Below are positions 45,168-51,544 of a stretch of DNA of 64,000 nt, in pieces. The stretch's first letter is position 1. Every line of letters starts with the position of its first letter. The stretch is from Sulfurovum indicum (GTDB taxonomy: Bacteria > Campylobacterota > Campylobacteria > Campylobacterales > Sulfurovaceae): contig NZ_CP063164.1 in assembly GCF_014931715.1 (NCBI RefSeq), positions 868,001 to 932,000 of the forward strand. The letters run 5' to 3'. A model generated the notes under the pieces. It searched no databases. It saw only the letters and a list, made by a program, of their open reading frames with translations, and was not told where the DNA came from. The position numbers were made by a program, and so were the translations under genes.

Positions 45168-45207
45168 AACAGAATTTTTGAAATTCGGGTTTTCAGTAAG
45201 GAAAAAT

Positions 45208-45648
45208 ATGTTTAAATGGCTCAGACGCAATCTTATGAAGATGTTCCGGGAGTTTCTTGTCTACCATCACAGTTCTCTGGAGTTTCGTGCAAAGCTTCTG
45301 ACACTGATGGTCTCAAGTGACGGTGAAATGTGTGAGTGTGAGAAACAGAAGCTCAAAGAGATCGCTCATGAGATTTACCATGATGAAGAAGAGAGAGCCG
45401 AGTTGCTTATAGATACTGTCAAAGAGTATCATAATAAGATCATCACAAAAAACGGTCTTGATTTTGAACATCTGGTCCAGTTGGTGAACAAAGAGGTACA
45501 TGAGGTTAAACGTTTTTGTGAAAAGATCGATATCGAAATGCTGATGAAGCTGCATGAGTGTACTGACGAAGAGGATACGGATGGAAGGCTTTTTCAGTTG
45601 CGTATCATAGAGTTCCTTCAGGGACTGAAAGATGAATGCAAGGTATAG
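45208..45648 (+). CDS. TerB-like protein
   Basis: 146-residue helical protein resembling TerB/tellurite-resistance fold: FRAKLLTLMVSSDGEMCECEKQKLKEIAHEIY with the acidic metal-binding region, then VHEVKRFCEKIDIEMLM. Role unknown. ATG 45208 has TAAGG upstream; an in-frame TTG 45178 does not. Followed by acylphosphatase after 3 bases. Confidence 0.7.
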   Translation: MFKWLRRNLMKMFREFLVYHHSSLEFRAKLLTLMVSSDGEMCECEKQKLKEIAHEIYHDEEERAELLIDTVKEYHNKIITKNGLDFEHLVQLVNKEVHEVKRFCEKIDIEMLMKLHECTDEEDTDGRLFQLRIIEFLQGLKDECKV

Positions 45649-45651
45649 TAA

Positions 45652-45933
45652 ATGGAGTGGTACAGGTTTATCTCTTCAGGCAGAGTGCAGCATGTTTTTT
45701 ACAGAAAGTTCGTCTCTCAGGCCATGATGCATGCAGGGTTCAACGGGTATATACGCAACCTTGATGACGGTACGGTTGAGACGGTGGTGTTCATTGAAGA
45801 TGATGAAGCAGATCTGCAGAAGGCAATCATGATACTCAAAGAGGGATCTCCCATGAGTGAGATTGAAGATATACGGTATGAAACTGTTGATGATATACAG
45901 ATTGATACGGATGGATTTGAGATACGGTATTAG
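45652..45933 (+). CDS. Acylphosphatase
   Basis: 93 residues hydrolysing acyl phosphates. SGRVQHVFYRKF holds the phosphate loop and catalytic Arg18; GYIRNLDDGTVE holds Asn36, both as in the family. Canonical GVFFR is HVFYR here. Coupled to the TerB-like gene. Confidence 0.9.
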   Translation: MEWYRFISSGRVQHVFYRKFVSQAMMHAGFNGYIRNLDDGTVETVVFIEDDEADLQKAIMILKEGSPMSEIEDIRYETVDDIQIDTDGFEIRY

Positions 45934-45973
45934 ATTTTGGTGATAGTGACAGTGGAGCATGATAAAAAATGTG

Positions 45974-45979
45974 TAGAAT
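45974..45979 (+). promoter_or_regulatory. Possible -10 box of the 46017 gene
   Basis: GTGTAGAATAC, 37 bases before ATG 46017. Confidence 0.35.
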
Positions 45980-46016
45980 ACATATTTACGCATTCGAAAA
46001 ATAAAGGAGTCTGATC

Positions 46017-46217
46017 ATGGCAAGTGGTTGGGGTTGTCAGTATTTGGGAAAGAACGGTGAGATAAAAGAGTGGTGTATGAAGCTGCACCATCCGTGTGAT
46101 CCGGGGTGCAGAGGATGTATTATTTACGGAAAGGTTGAGTTTTCCCAGCCTCAGATCGATGAAGAGCAGGAGAGAAAGGTCAAAAAGCGGAGTGACAATC
46201 CGCTGGGAGAGAGATAA
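46017..46217 (+). CDS. Small Cys-rich protein, unknown
   Basis: 66 residues with five Cys (7, 20, 27, 31, 34) and paired His: WCMKLHHPCDPGCRGCIIYG. This spacing suits an iron-sulfur or zinc site. SD AAGGAG precedes ATG 46017. The acidic-basic C-terminus (DEEQERKVKKR) is disordered. Not the same family as the protein at 42997. Confidence 0.65.
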   Translation: MASGWGCQYLGKNGEIKEWCMKLHHPCDPGCRGCIIYGKVEFSQPQIDEEQERKVKKRSDNPLGER

Positions 46218-46241
46218 AGTGGCTTACTGTGCTACTTTATC
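46213..46241. terminator. Hairpin between convergent genes
   Basis: GATAAAGT (46213) and ACTTTATC (46234), 13-base loop, at the end of the Cys-rich gene and within the msrA 3' end. Confidence 0.45.
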
Positions 46242-46754
46242 ACTGAACTTCTCCATCAGTTTTGCGATCTTTGGCGGAATGACAGCATTACAGTAACCCT
46301 GCATGGGATTCTGTCTGTAATAGTCCTGATGATAATCCTCTGCCGGATAGTAGTTTCTTAGCGGTTCCAATGTAGTGACAATGGGATCGCTGTAGTCTCT
46401 CTGTGCACGCTCAATGGCACGTTTTGCCGTTTCAAGTTCTTCGTCATTTTTATAGCAGATACATGAGCGGTACTGTGTACCCACATCAGCACCCTGACGG
46501 TTGAGTGTTGTCGGGTTATGGGTGGTAAAGAAGATATCCAAAAGGGTGTCAAGGTCAATTGTCTCATCATCATAGGTGATCTTGATAACTTCTGCATACC
46601 CACTGTCGCCTCCGCAAATCATACGGTAATTGGGGTCTGGTATATCGCCGTTGGCATAACCACTCTCTACATCACTGACCCCTTTAAGCCTTTCAAATAC
46701 CGCTTCGGTACACCAGAAACATCCGCCGCCGACTATAAGTTCTTTTGTTGCCAT
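46224..46754 (-). CDS. msrA: Peptide-methionine (S)-S-oxide reductase
   Basis: Repairs methionine-S-sulfoxide. 176 residues with the active-site GGGCFWCTEAVF near the N-terminus, VESGYANGDIPDPNYRMIC (usually GYAGG) and the GTQYRSCICY block. Monocistronic; divergent to trxC, a likely electron donor family. Confidence 0.96.
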   Translation of the reverse strand: MATKELIVGGGCFWCTEAVFERLKGVSDVESGYANGDIPDPNYRMICGGDSGYAEVIKITYDDETIDLDTLLDIFFTTHNPTTLNRQGADVGTQYRSCICYKNDEELETAKRAIERAQRDYSDPIVTTLEPLRNYYPAEDYHQDYYRQNPMQGYCNAVIPPKIAKLMEKFSDKVAQ

Positions 46755-46782
46755 GTTTATCCTTTAAGAAATCTATTATTAT

Positions 46783-46817
46783 CAATTGACACTATCACTA
46801 TCAACTATCACTAACAC
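46783..46817 (-). repeat. GATAGT-type repeat, msrA side
   Basis: TTGACACTATCACTATCAAC followed by TATCACTAAC, an inverse copy of the longer stretch at 47353-47410. Confidence 0.5.
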
Positions 46818-46824
46818 AGAACAC

Positions 46825-46852
46825 TGAAAATGCAACCTCAGGTGCATTTTCA
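46825..46852. promoter_or_regulatory. 10-bp inverted repeat upstream of trxC
   Basis: TGAAAATGCA, eight bases, TGCATTTTCA, ending 16 bases before the trxC -10. Candidate operator or a stem-loop terminating the minus-strand msrA leader. Confidence 0.4.
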
Positions 46853-46867
46853 CTCTTGCTTGTGTGC

Positions 46868-46873
46868 TATAAT
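46868..46873 (+). promoter_or_regulatory. -10 box of trxC
   Basis: GCTATAATACC, 52 bases before ATG. Confidence 0.6.
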
Positions 46874-46924
46874 ACCTCAGAAAGATGAAAAATATCTAAA
46901 GTAGAGTTATTCGGAGGTATAAAG

Positions 46925-47353
46925 ATGACTGTAAATGTTGTATGTCCACACTGTTTGAAGATAAACCGCATTCCAAAGAAGGATTCCTATAGCAAGGCAA
47001 ATTGCGGCGCATGCAAGAACTCACTGCTGGAAAGCAAACCTGTTGAAGTCGGTGTTTCACAGTTTGGTACGTTCATAGCGAACTCTGATCTGCCTGTTGT
47101 AGTGGACTTCTGGGCACCATGGTGCGGTCCATGCCGTATGATGGCACCGGCTTTCGAAGATGCTGCAAATGCTTTACCGTTGAAAGCACAGTTTTTAAAG
47201 GTCAATACCGAAGAGCAGCCGCAGTTGGGGAGTCAGTATGGTATACGCAGTATCCCGACAATGGTGCTCTTCAAGGGAGGCAAAGAGGTTGACAGGGTGA
47301 GCGGTGCACTCAGTGCAGAGCAGATAAAACAGTGGGTAGCACGATATATTTAG
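46925..47353 (+). CDS. trxC: Thioredoxin 2 (zinc-binding TrxC)
   Basis: 142 residues. N-terminal zinc motif CPHC...CGAC (residues 9-32) identifies TrxC rather than TrxA; the thioredoxin domain has FWAPWCGPCRMM and the cis-Pro SIPTMVLF. TrxC is a disulfide reductase linked to oxidative stress, and msrA next door may use it. SD GGAGG before ATG 46925. Confidence 0.94.
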   Translation: MTVNVVCPHCLKINRIPKKDSYSKANCGACKNSLLESKPVEVGVSQFGTFIANSDLPVVVDFWAPWCGPCRMMAPAFEDAANALPLKAQFLKVNTEEQPQLGSQYGIRSIPTMVLFKGGKEVDRVSGALSAEQIKQWVARYI

Positions 47354-47410
47354 TGATAGTTGATAGTGATAGTTGATAGTGTCAGTGATAGTGACAGTTG
47401 ATAGTGATAG
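47353..47410 (+). repeat. GATAGT-type tandem repeat, after trxC
   Basis: Repeated units GTGATAGT and TGATAGT in tandem. Its inverse copy lies on the other side of trxC (46783); smaller relatives at 5552-5577, 45941-45957 and 63473-63488. Confidence 0.6.
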
Positions 47411-47467
47411 AAAAGATATGGTATCATCACCTACACTTTAATTGATATAAAAAGGATCAGTACCACC

Positions 47468-48139
47468 ATGAGCAAGATCTTATTGTTGGAAGATGATACC
47501 AACCTTAATGAAACAGTAACAGAGTTTCTGGAAAACAAGGGTCATAAAGTTGTCTCTGTGTTTGACGGGTATGAAGCGCAGGAGAAGCTTTATGAGAGCA
47601 AGTATGACCTGTTGCTGCTTGACATCAATGTACCGGGCATAAACGGATTGGAGCTTCTTAAAGAGAGTCGGGGAGAGGGAGTGGTCGCACCTGCGATATA
47701 TATTACTTCTATGGACAGTGTCGATGATCTTGAACGGGGATTTGAAAGCGGATGTGACGATTATATCCGTAAACCTTTTGCACTGAAAGAACTGCTTATC
47801 CGTGTAGAAACACTGCTTAAGCGTGGTTTCTACCATGGATCAAAAGAGCTGCTTCCAATTGCTGAGAATATTGAATATGATATAAAAACAGGAGAAGTGG
47901 TCATTGACGGAGAACATCTGGCGCTGGGGAACAAAGAGTCAAAGCTTCTGAAACTCTTTATGACAACAGAAGGTGAAGTACTCTCGCATGAACGTATCTA
48001 TGAATATCTGTGGAATTATGATGAGGAACCCAGTGATTCGGCACTGCGAACCTATATCAAGAACCTTCGTAAACTTATAGGGAAGGAAAGAATTGTCAGC
48101 ATTAAAAAACAGGGCTACAAATTCGTTACTGAGAAGTGA
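47468..48139 (+). CDS. OmpR-family response regulator
   Basis: 223 residues: receiver with KILLLEDDTNLNETV and phospho-acceptor Asp in LLLDINVPG, Lys in YIRKPFALKELLIR; C-terminal winged helix ending RTYIKNLRKLIG and KKQGYKFV. Overlaps the sensor kinase gene by 47 bases. Target genes unknown; the cytochrome-like genes behind are candidates. Confidence 0.93.
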   Translation: MSKILLLEDDTNLNETVTEFLENKGHKVVSVFDGYEAQEKLYESKYDLLLLDINVPGINGLELLKESRGEGVVAPAIYITSMDSVDDLERGFESGCDDYIRKPFALKELLIRVETLLKRGFYHGSKELLPIAENIEYDIKTGEVVIDGEHLALGNKESKLLKLFMTTEGEVLSHERIYEYLWNYDEEPSDSALRTYIKNLRKLIGKERIVSIKKQGYKFVTEK

Positions 48140-49280
48140 AAAGAAGTCTCTCCGCCGTTTTCTGACACTTTATGTAGCGATGGTGGTCTTTGGGATCACA
48201 CTGCTTTCACTCTATTACTATGAAAGCCAACGTCAGCTGATGCTCTCCAACAAGCGTGCCGAACTGGCTCAGTATGCCTACATACAGACAAAACGTCTTA
48301 AAGTGCTTCATCACTTTTTCCCCGAGAGAAGAGAGTACCCTCGTGATCCCCGTTTCACTTCTGCTATCTACGATATCGAGTTCAATAGAATATTCTCATT
48401 GAATCATCTTGAACGAGTGAATTTCGATGAAGAGATCTATGTCGAACATGGATATATTCATTTTGTGAAAGGACTTGATACATACTACCTGGGAACACGA
48501 TATCTTGTGATAGAGATCAAAGATGACGGTCTGTGGCTCAAGCAGATATGGAAAGATATCATTATATACGGTACAGCTGCTTTTATACTTTTTATGCTTT
48601 TTGGTCTCTATTTGGCAAAACTTTTTTTGAAACCGATGAGAGACTCCATTATACTGCTTGACCGCTTTATCAAAGATACTACACATGAACTCAATACGCC
48701 GCTTTCGGCTATATTGGCGAATATTGAGATGATGGATACCGGTGTCATGGTAGAAAAAAACAGGAGAAAGCTGGAACGTATCAATATTGCAGCAAAGACG
48801 GTCTCAACACTTTACAAGGACCTTACCTATCTGACACTTGAACAGGAAAAAGAGAATGAAGATGAGATGCTGAGCCTTAAAGAGATCATTCGGGACAGAG
48901 TAGAGTACTTTGATGTCCTGGCACGCTCAAAACAGATTACTTTCAAGCTTTCTCTGGCAGATACAACGATTAAGATGGACAGGCGAAAGTTCGTCAGGGT
49001 TATTGACAATCTTATATCCAACGCTATTAAATATAACAAAAGAAATGGTGAGATAAGTATCATTTTAGAGAAGAATAAACTCATGATTGCAGATACAGGG
49101 ATTGGCATCTCCAAGGAGAAGATCCCGTTTATGTTTGACCGGTATCTACGTTTCAACAGCAGCGAAGGAGGTTTCGGTATAGGATTGAGTATCGTTAAAA
49201 AGATACTGGATGAATATCATATCACTATAGAAGTGATATCAAAGGAAGGAGAAGGAACAAGAATGGTACTTGTATGGTAG
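48093..49280 (+). CDS. Sensor histidine kinase
   Basis: 395 residues; two helices (TLYVAMVVFGITLLSLYY; IIIYGTAAFILFMLFGLYLA) flank a short periplasmic sensor of about 110 residues. Phospho-acceptor His in DTTHELNTPLSAILANI, N box NLISNAIKYN, G1 IADTGIGI, F box FMFDRYLRF, G2 GGFGIGLSIV. No clear HAMP. Start at TTG 48093, preceded by AAGGAAAG and inside the response-regulator gene; the next ATG would remove the first helix. Confidence 0.88.
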   Translation: MSALKNRATNSLLRSEKKSLRRFLTLYVAMVVFGITLLSLYYYESQRQLMLSNKRAELAQYAYIQTKRLKVLHHFFPERREYPRDPRFTSAIYDIEFNRIFSLNHLERVNFDEEIYVEHGYIHFVKGLDTYYLGTRYLVIEIKDDGLWLKQIWKDIIIYGTAAFILFMLFGLYLAKLFLKPMRDSIILLDRFIKDTTHELNTPLSAILANIEMMDTGVMVEKNRRKLERINIAAKTVSTLYKDLTYLTLEQEKENEDEMLSLKEIIRDRVEYFDVLARSKQITFKLSLADTTIKMDRRKFVRVIDNLISNAIKYNKRNGEISIILEKNKLMIADTGIGISKEKIPFMFDRYLRFNSSEGGFGIGLSIVKKILDEYHITIEVISKEGEGTRMVLVW

Positions 49281-49289
49281 GACCCGTTA

Positions 49290-49353
49290 GGAAGACGTGA
49301 ACTGTTTTCCGTTGGCAGGGCGGAACCATGCAAGTCAGGATAGTAAGCCAATG
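49290..49353 (+). ncRNA. Candidate structured RNA between kinase and cytochrome genes
   Basis: GGAAGAC/GTTTTCC (49290-49310, 7-base loop) is followed by CGTTGGC (49310) pairing GCCAATG (49347-49353). No tRNA T-loop or riboswitch consensus recognised; could be a terminator or leader. Confidence 0.25.
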
Positions 49354-49393
49354 AGATGGAAATTTTAAACATAAAATAAACAGGATATATTGT

Positions 49394-49729
49394 ATGAAGC
49401 ACAAACTTATATTTTTACTGGTCATCTTTTCCAATATGGTATCTGCAGCGGATATCTATGAAAGACGCTGTGTTCCCTGCCATAAAGACCTTCCAACTTC
49501 CCTGCAGCAGATGTTTAAAAAATATCTGCTGATCTACAGCAGTGAAAAGTTCGTAAAGGCAGGGCTGAAACACTATTTGAGAAATCCGTCAAAAAGTATT
49601 TCTGTCATGTCGGAACTTTTTATAGATACCTACGGGATCAAAAAGAAGACAATATTGTCCCCGAAAGAGTTGGATGAAGCGATTGATATTTATTGGGAAA
49701 AATTTAAGGTTTTTGATAAGTTGAAGTAG
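49394..49729 (+). CDS. Small monohaem c-type cytochrome-like protein
   Basis: 111 residues: signal peptide (KLIFLLVIFSNMVSA), haem site CVPCH at 26-30. The mature part is short and mostly helical without an obvious Met ligand, except possibly SVMSEL near 70. Periplasmic electron carrier or sensor; first of four small exported proteins behind the two-component system. Confidence 0.7.
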   Translation: MKHKLIFLLVIFSNMVSAADIYERRCVPCHKDLPTSLQQMFKKYLLIYSSEKFVKAGLKHYLRNPSKSISVMSELFIDTYGIKKKTILSPKELDEAIDIYWEKFKVFDKLK

Positions 49730-49730
49730 C

Positions 49731-49736
49731 TATAAT
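49731..49736 (+). promoter_or_regulatory. -10 box of the 49793 gene
   Basis: AGCTATAATATT just behind the upstream stop. Confidence 0.55.
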
Positions 49737-49792
49737 ATTTCAAGGTTGCATAGTTTGCAATAACTAAAAGTTATACTTGAAAGGTTCATTAA

Positions 49793-50113
49793 ATGAAAAA
49801 ACTGCTTACAATTTTGGCTCTCTCGTTTTTTGTAACGGCTACTATGCCGACAACTGTCATGGCAGGTGCAAAAAAAGGACAAAAGATCTTTAAGAAAAAA
49901 TTCCGTAAAAAATGTGGATTCTCAGGTGTACGATTTGCAAGACACCATACACAGTCTGAGTGGGAAGATATCTATGACGAGGGAAAATTCAAAGAGGAAG
50001 CCAAAAAGATCTGTCCGAGGCTGAAAGTGGATAAGATCAAAAAGTCATGGTGGAAGCACGTTTATGAGTTCTCATATAAATATGCGTCGGATGGTGTTGT
50101 CCCCAAGTGTTAA
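49793..50113 (+). CDS. Haem-less cytochrome-like periplasmic protein, paralogue 1
   Basis: 106 residues with signal peptide. The start of the mature part looks like a class I cytochrome (KKGQKIFKKKFRKKC), but the haem site is CGFSG instead of CxxCH. Shared with paralogue 2: CGFSG, HTQ.EWE, GKF.EE, ICP, YASD and a C-terminal Cys; three Cys conserved. Function unknown. Confidence 0.8.
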   Translation: MKKLLTILALSFFVTATMPTTVMAGAKKGQKIFKKKFRKKCGFSGVRFARHHTQSEWEDIYDEGKFKEEAKKICPRLKVDKIKKSWWKHVYEFSYKYASDGVVPKC

Positions 50114-50140
50114 ACCTGTTTGATATGAATGTAACTTCTT

Positions 50141-50172
50141 GAAGCAGTTTTAGAGTAACTGCTTCATTTTTC
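50141..50172 (+). terminator. Terminator after paralogue 1
   Basis: GAAGCAGTT, 7-base loop, AACTGCTTC, then ATTTTTCC; a classic intrinsic terminator. Confidence 0.75.
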
Positions 50173-50207
50173 CTAAACTTCTTCACAATCTTTTCACAAT
50201 TTCATGC

Positions 50208-50213
50208 TATGAT
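50208..50213 (+). promoter_or_regulatory. -10 box of paralogue 2
   Basis: TGCTATGATAC, 34 bases before ATG 50247. Confidence 0.5.
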
Positions 50214-50246
50214 ACTTTTGTCTTAAAAAAATTAAAAGGATGAATA

Positions 50247-50561
50247 ATGACAAAAATGACTAAAATTGCAGTAGCTGCACTTCTTGGTATGGCTGTACTC
50301 TCTACAACTGCAACTGCGGATGCAGCAAAAGGTAAAAAGATCTATATGAAAAAATTGAAAGCTGCATGTGGTTTCTCTGGTGCAAAGTTCGCAACCAAAC
50401 ATACACAGGATGAGTGGGAAAAGATCAAAAATGCCGGTAAATTCCAAGAGGAAGTTGCAAAAATATGTCCAGGTGCGAAGCTGAAAGACAAATATGTGAA
50501 TGATGTATATGATTTTGCATACGAGTATGCATCTGATTCAGGTAACGTACCATCTTGCTAA
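50247..50561 (+). CDS. Haem-less cytochrome-like periplasmic protein, paralogue 2
   Basis: 104 residues with signal peptide (TKIAVAALLGMAVLSTTATA). KGKKIYMKKLKAACGFSGAK aligns without gaps with paralogue 1, and the tail DFAYEYASDSGNVPSC matches its YKYASDGVVPKC. No CxxCH. Strong SD AAAGG. Has its own promoter, terminator upstream, and a hairpin after it. The two copies are distinct at DNA level, so the duplication is old. Confidence 0.8.
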   Translation: MTKMTKIAVAALLGMAVLSTTATADAAKGKKIYMKKLKAACGFSGAKFATKHTQDEWEKIKNAGKFQEEVAKICPGAKLKDKYVNDVYDFAYEYASDSGNVPSC

Positions 50562-50564
50562 ACG

Positions 50565-50592
50565 CTTCATGCATCTGTGTATGATGCAGAAG
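50565..50592 (+). terminator. Hairpin after paralogue 2
   Basis: CTTC-A-TGCATC, TGTGTAT, GATGCAGAAG, one bulge; no T-run. Confidence 0.45.
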
Positions 50593-50652
50593 AGAGATTC
50601 GGATACAAGCAGGCGTTGAGGTGGCTCACACCTCTGTTTAAAGGATGCATGT

Positions 50653-50658
50653 TATAAT
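50653..50658 (+). promoter_or_regulatory. -10 box of the cytochrome c553 gene
   Basis: GTTATAATTCC, 33 bases before ATG 50691. Confidence 0.6.
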
Positions 50659-50690
50659 TCCACGCAATTTCAACACAAAAAGGAAATATT

Positions 50691-50987
50691 ATGAAAAAAA
50701 TCGCAATCGCAATGTTATTTGCAGGTTCTACACTACTTATGGCTGACGGTGCTGCACTTTATGCTAAGTGTGCAGGTTGTCACGGACAAAACGGAGAAAA
50801 ATCTGCTCTTGGAAAATCTGCGATCATCAAAGGTCAGGATGTTGCAAAAACTGTTGAGCAGCTTCACGGTTACAAAGCAGGTACACTTAACCAACACGGT
50901 ATGGGTGCATTGATGAAAGGTCAGGTTGCTTCTATGAGCGATGATGATATCAAAGCAGTAGCTGAGCATATCGCTGGTCTTAAGTAA
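50691..50987 (+). CDS. Cytochrome c553-like, class I
   Basis: 98 residues: signal peptide ending ADGAA, haem CAGCH at 27-31, Met ligand candidate in MGALMKGQVASMSDDD, and C-terminal helix DIKAVAEHIAGLK. Periplasmic electron donor to terminal oxidases in related bacteria. Matured by CcsBA. Confidence 0.93.
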   Translation: MKKIAIAMLFAGSTLLMADGAALYAKCAGCHGQNGEKSALGKSAIIKGQDVAKTVEQLHGYKAGTLNQHGMGALMKGQVASMSDDDIKAVAEHIAGLK

Positions 50988-50994
50988 GACCTCT

Positions 50995-51020
50995 GTTCAA
51001 AAGCCTTTTGGCTTTTGAAC
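50995..51020 (+). terminator. Terminator after cytochrome c553
   Basis: GTTCAAAAGCC, TTTT, GGCTTTTGAAC: perfect 11-bp stem, followed by a pyrimidine-rich run. Confidence 0.75.
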
Positions 51021-51153
51021 CCTTCTGTCCACTCTTAGTTTCTTCTTTTTTTATTTCATCTGCTTTTTAGCTTAAATAACGTATATTTTTTCCCAATTTT
51101 TACAGGCCGGCTTATCTTTTGTGTGAAATACTTTATATTGTGACGACAAATGA

Positions 51154-51531
51154 CTAATTACTGCCGCACTTTCCCGCTTCACACTTCATGACGGATGTCT
51201 CTTTGACGGGTACTTTTGTTGTATTATCCGTTGAACACTTGGTTGTTAAACGTCCTGTTCTGCTGTCTCTTACACAATCATACAGTATTTTTGTCGAACT
51301 TGCTTTGAGTACACAGTCTCGTCTGCTGTCATCTTCCCGCATCTGCTCCAGAATATTCATCTTCTTTTTGATCAGTACAGCAGAACCGTCTACCATACTC
51401 GCACCGCATTTTCCCGGACCACACTTCATACCGCCTTCTGTAAGTGATTCGGTCTTTTCTTTATCGCTGCAGCCTGATATTAGAAGTACAGCTGCTAATA
51501 TCAGGAGTTTTGTGATCATACGCGAAAACAT
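51154..51531 (-). CDS. Lipoprotein with two MKCxxGKCG motifs
   Basis: 125 residues. Signal peptide and lipobox LLISGC (lipidated Cys 21). Mature part has GGMKCGPGKCGAS near 35 and VMKCEAGKCGSN at the very end, plus three further Cys (DCVL, YDCV, KCST). Likely Cu(I) or Ag(I) binder at a membrane face, last gene of the efflux operon (13 bases behind cusA). No database name known to me. SD AAGGAG before ATG 51531. Confidence 0.75.
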   Translation of the reverse strand: MFSRMITKLLILAAVLLISGCSDKEKTESLTEGGMKCGPGKCGASMVDGSAVLIKKKMNILEQMREDDSRRDCVLKASSTKILYDCVRDSRTGRLTTKCSTDNTTKVPVKETSVMKCEAGKCGSN

Positions 51532-51544
51532 TTCTTTCTCCTTT

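Noticed and set aside
46783-47410. GATAGT repeats as a CRISPR array
   Set aside because: Units are 7-8 bases with no unique spacers and no cas genes nearby.
49290-49353. tRNA-like gene
   Set aside because: No acceptor stem, T-loop or anticodon arrangement.
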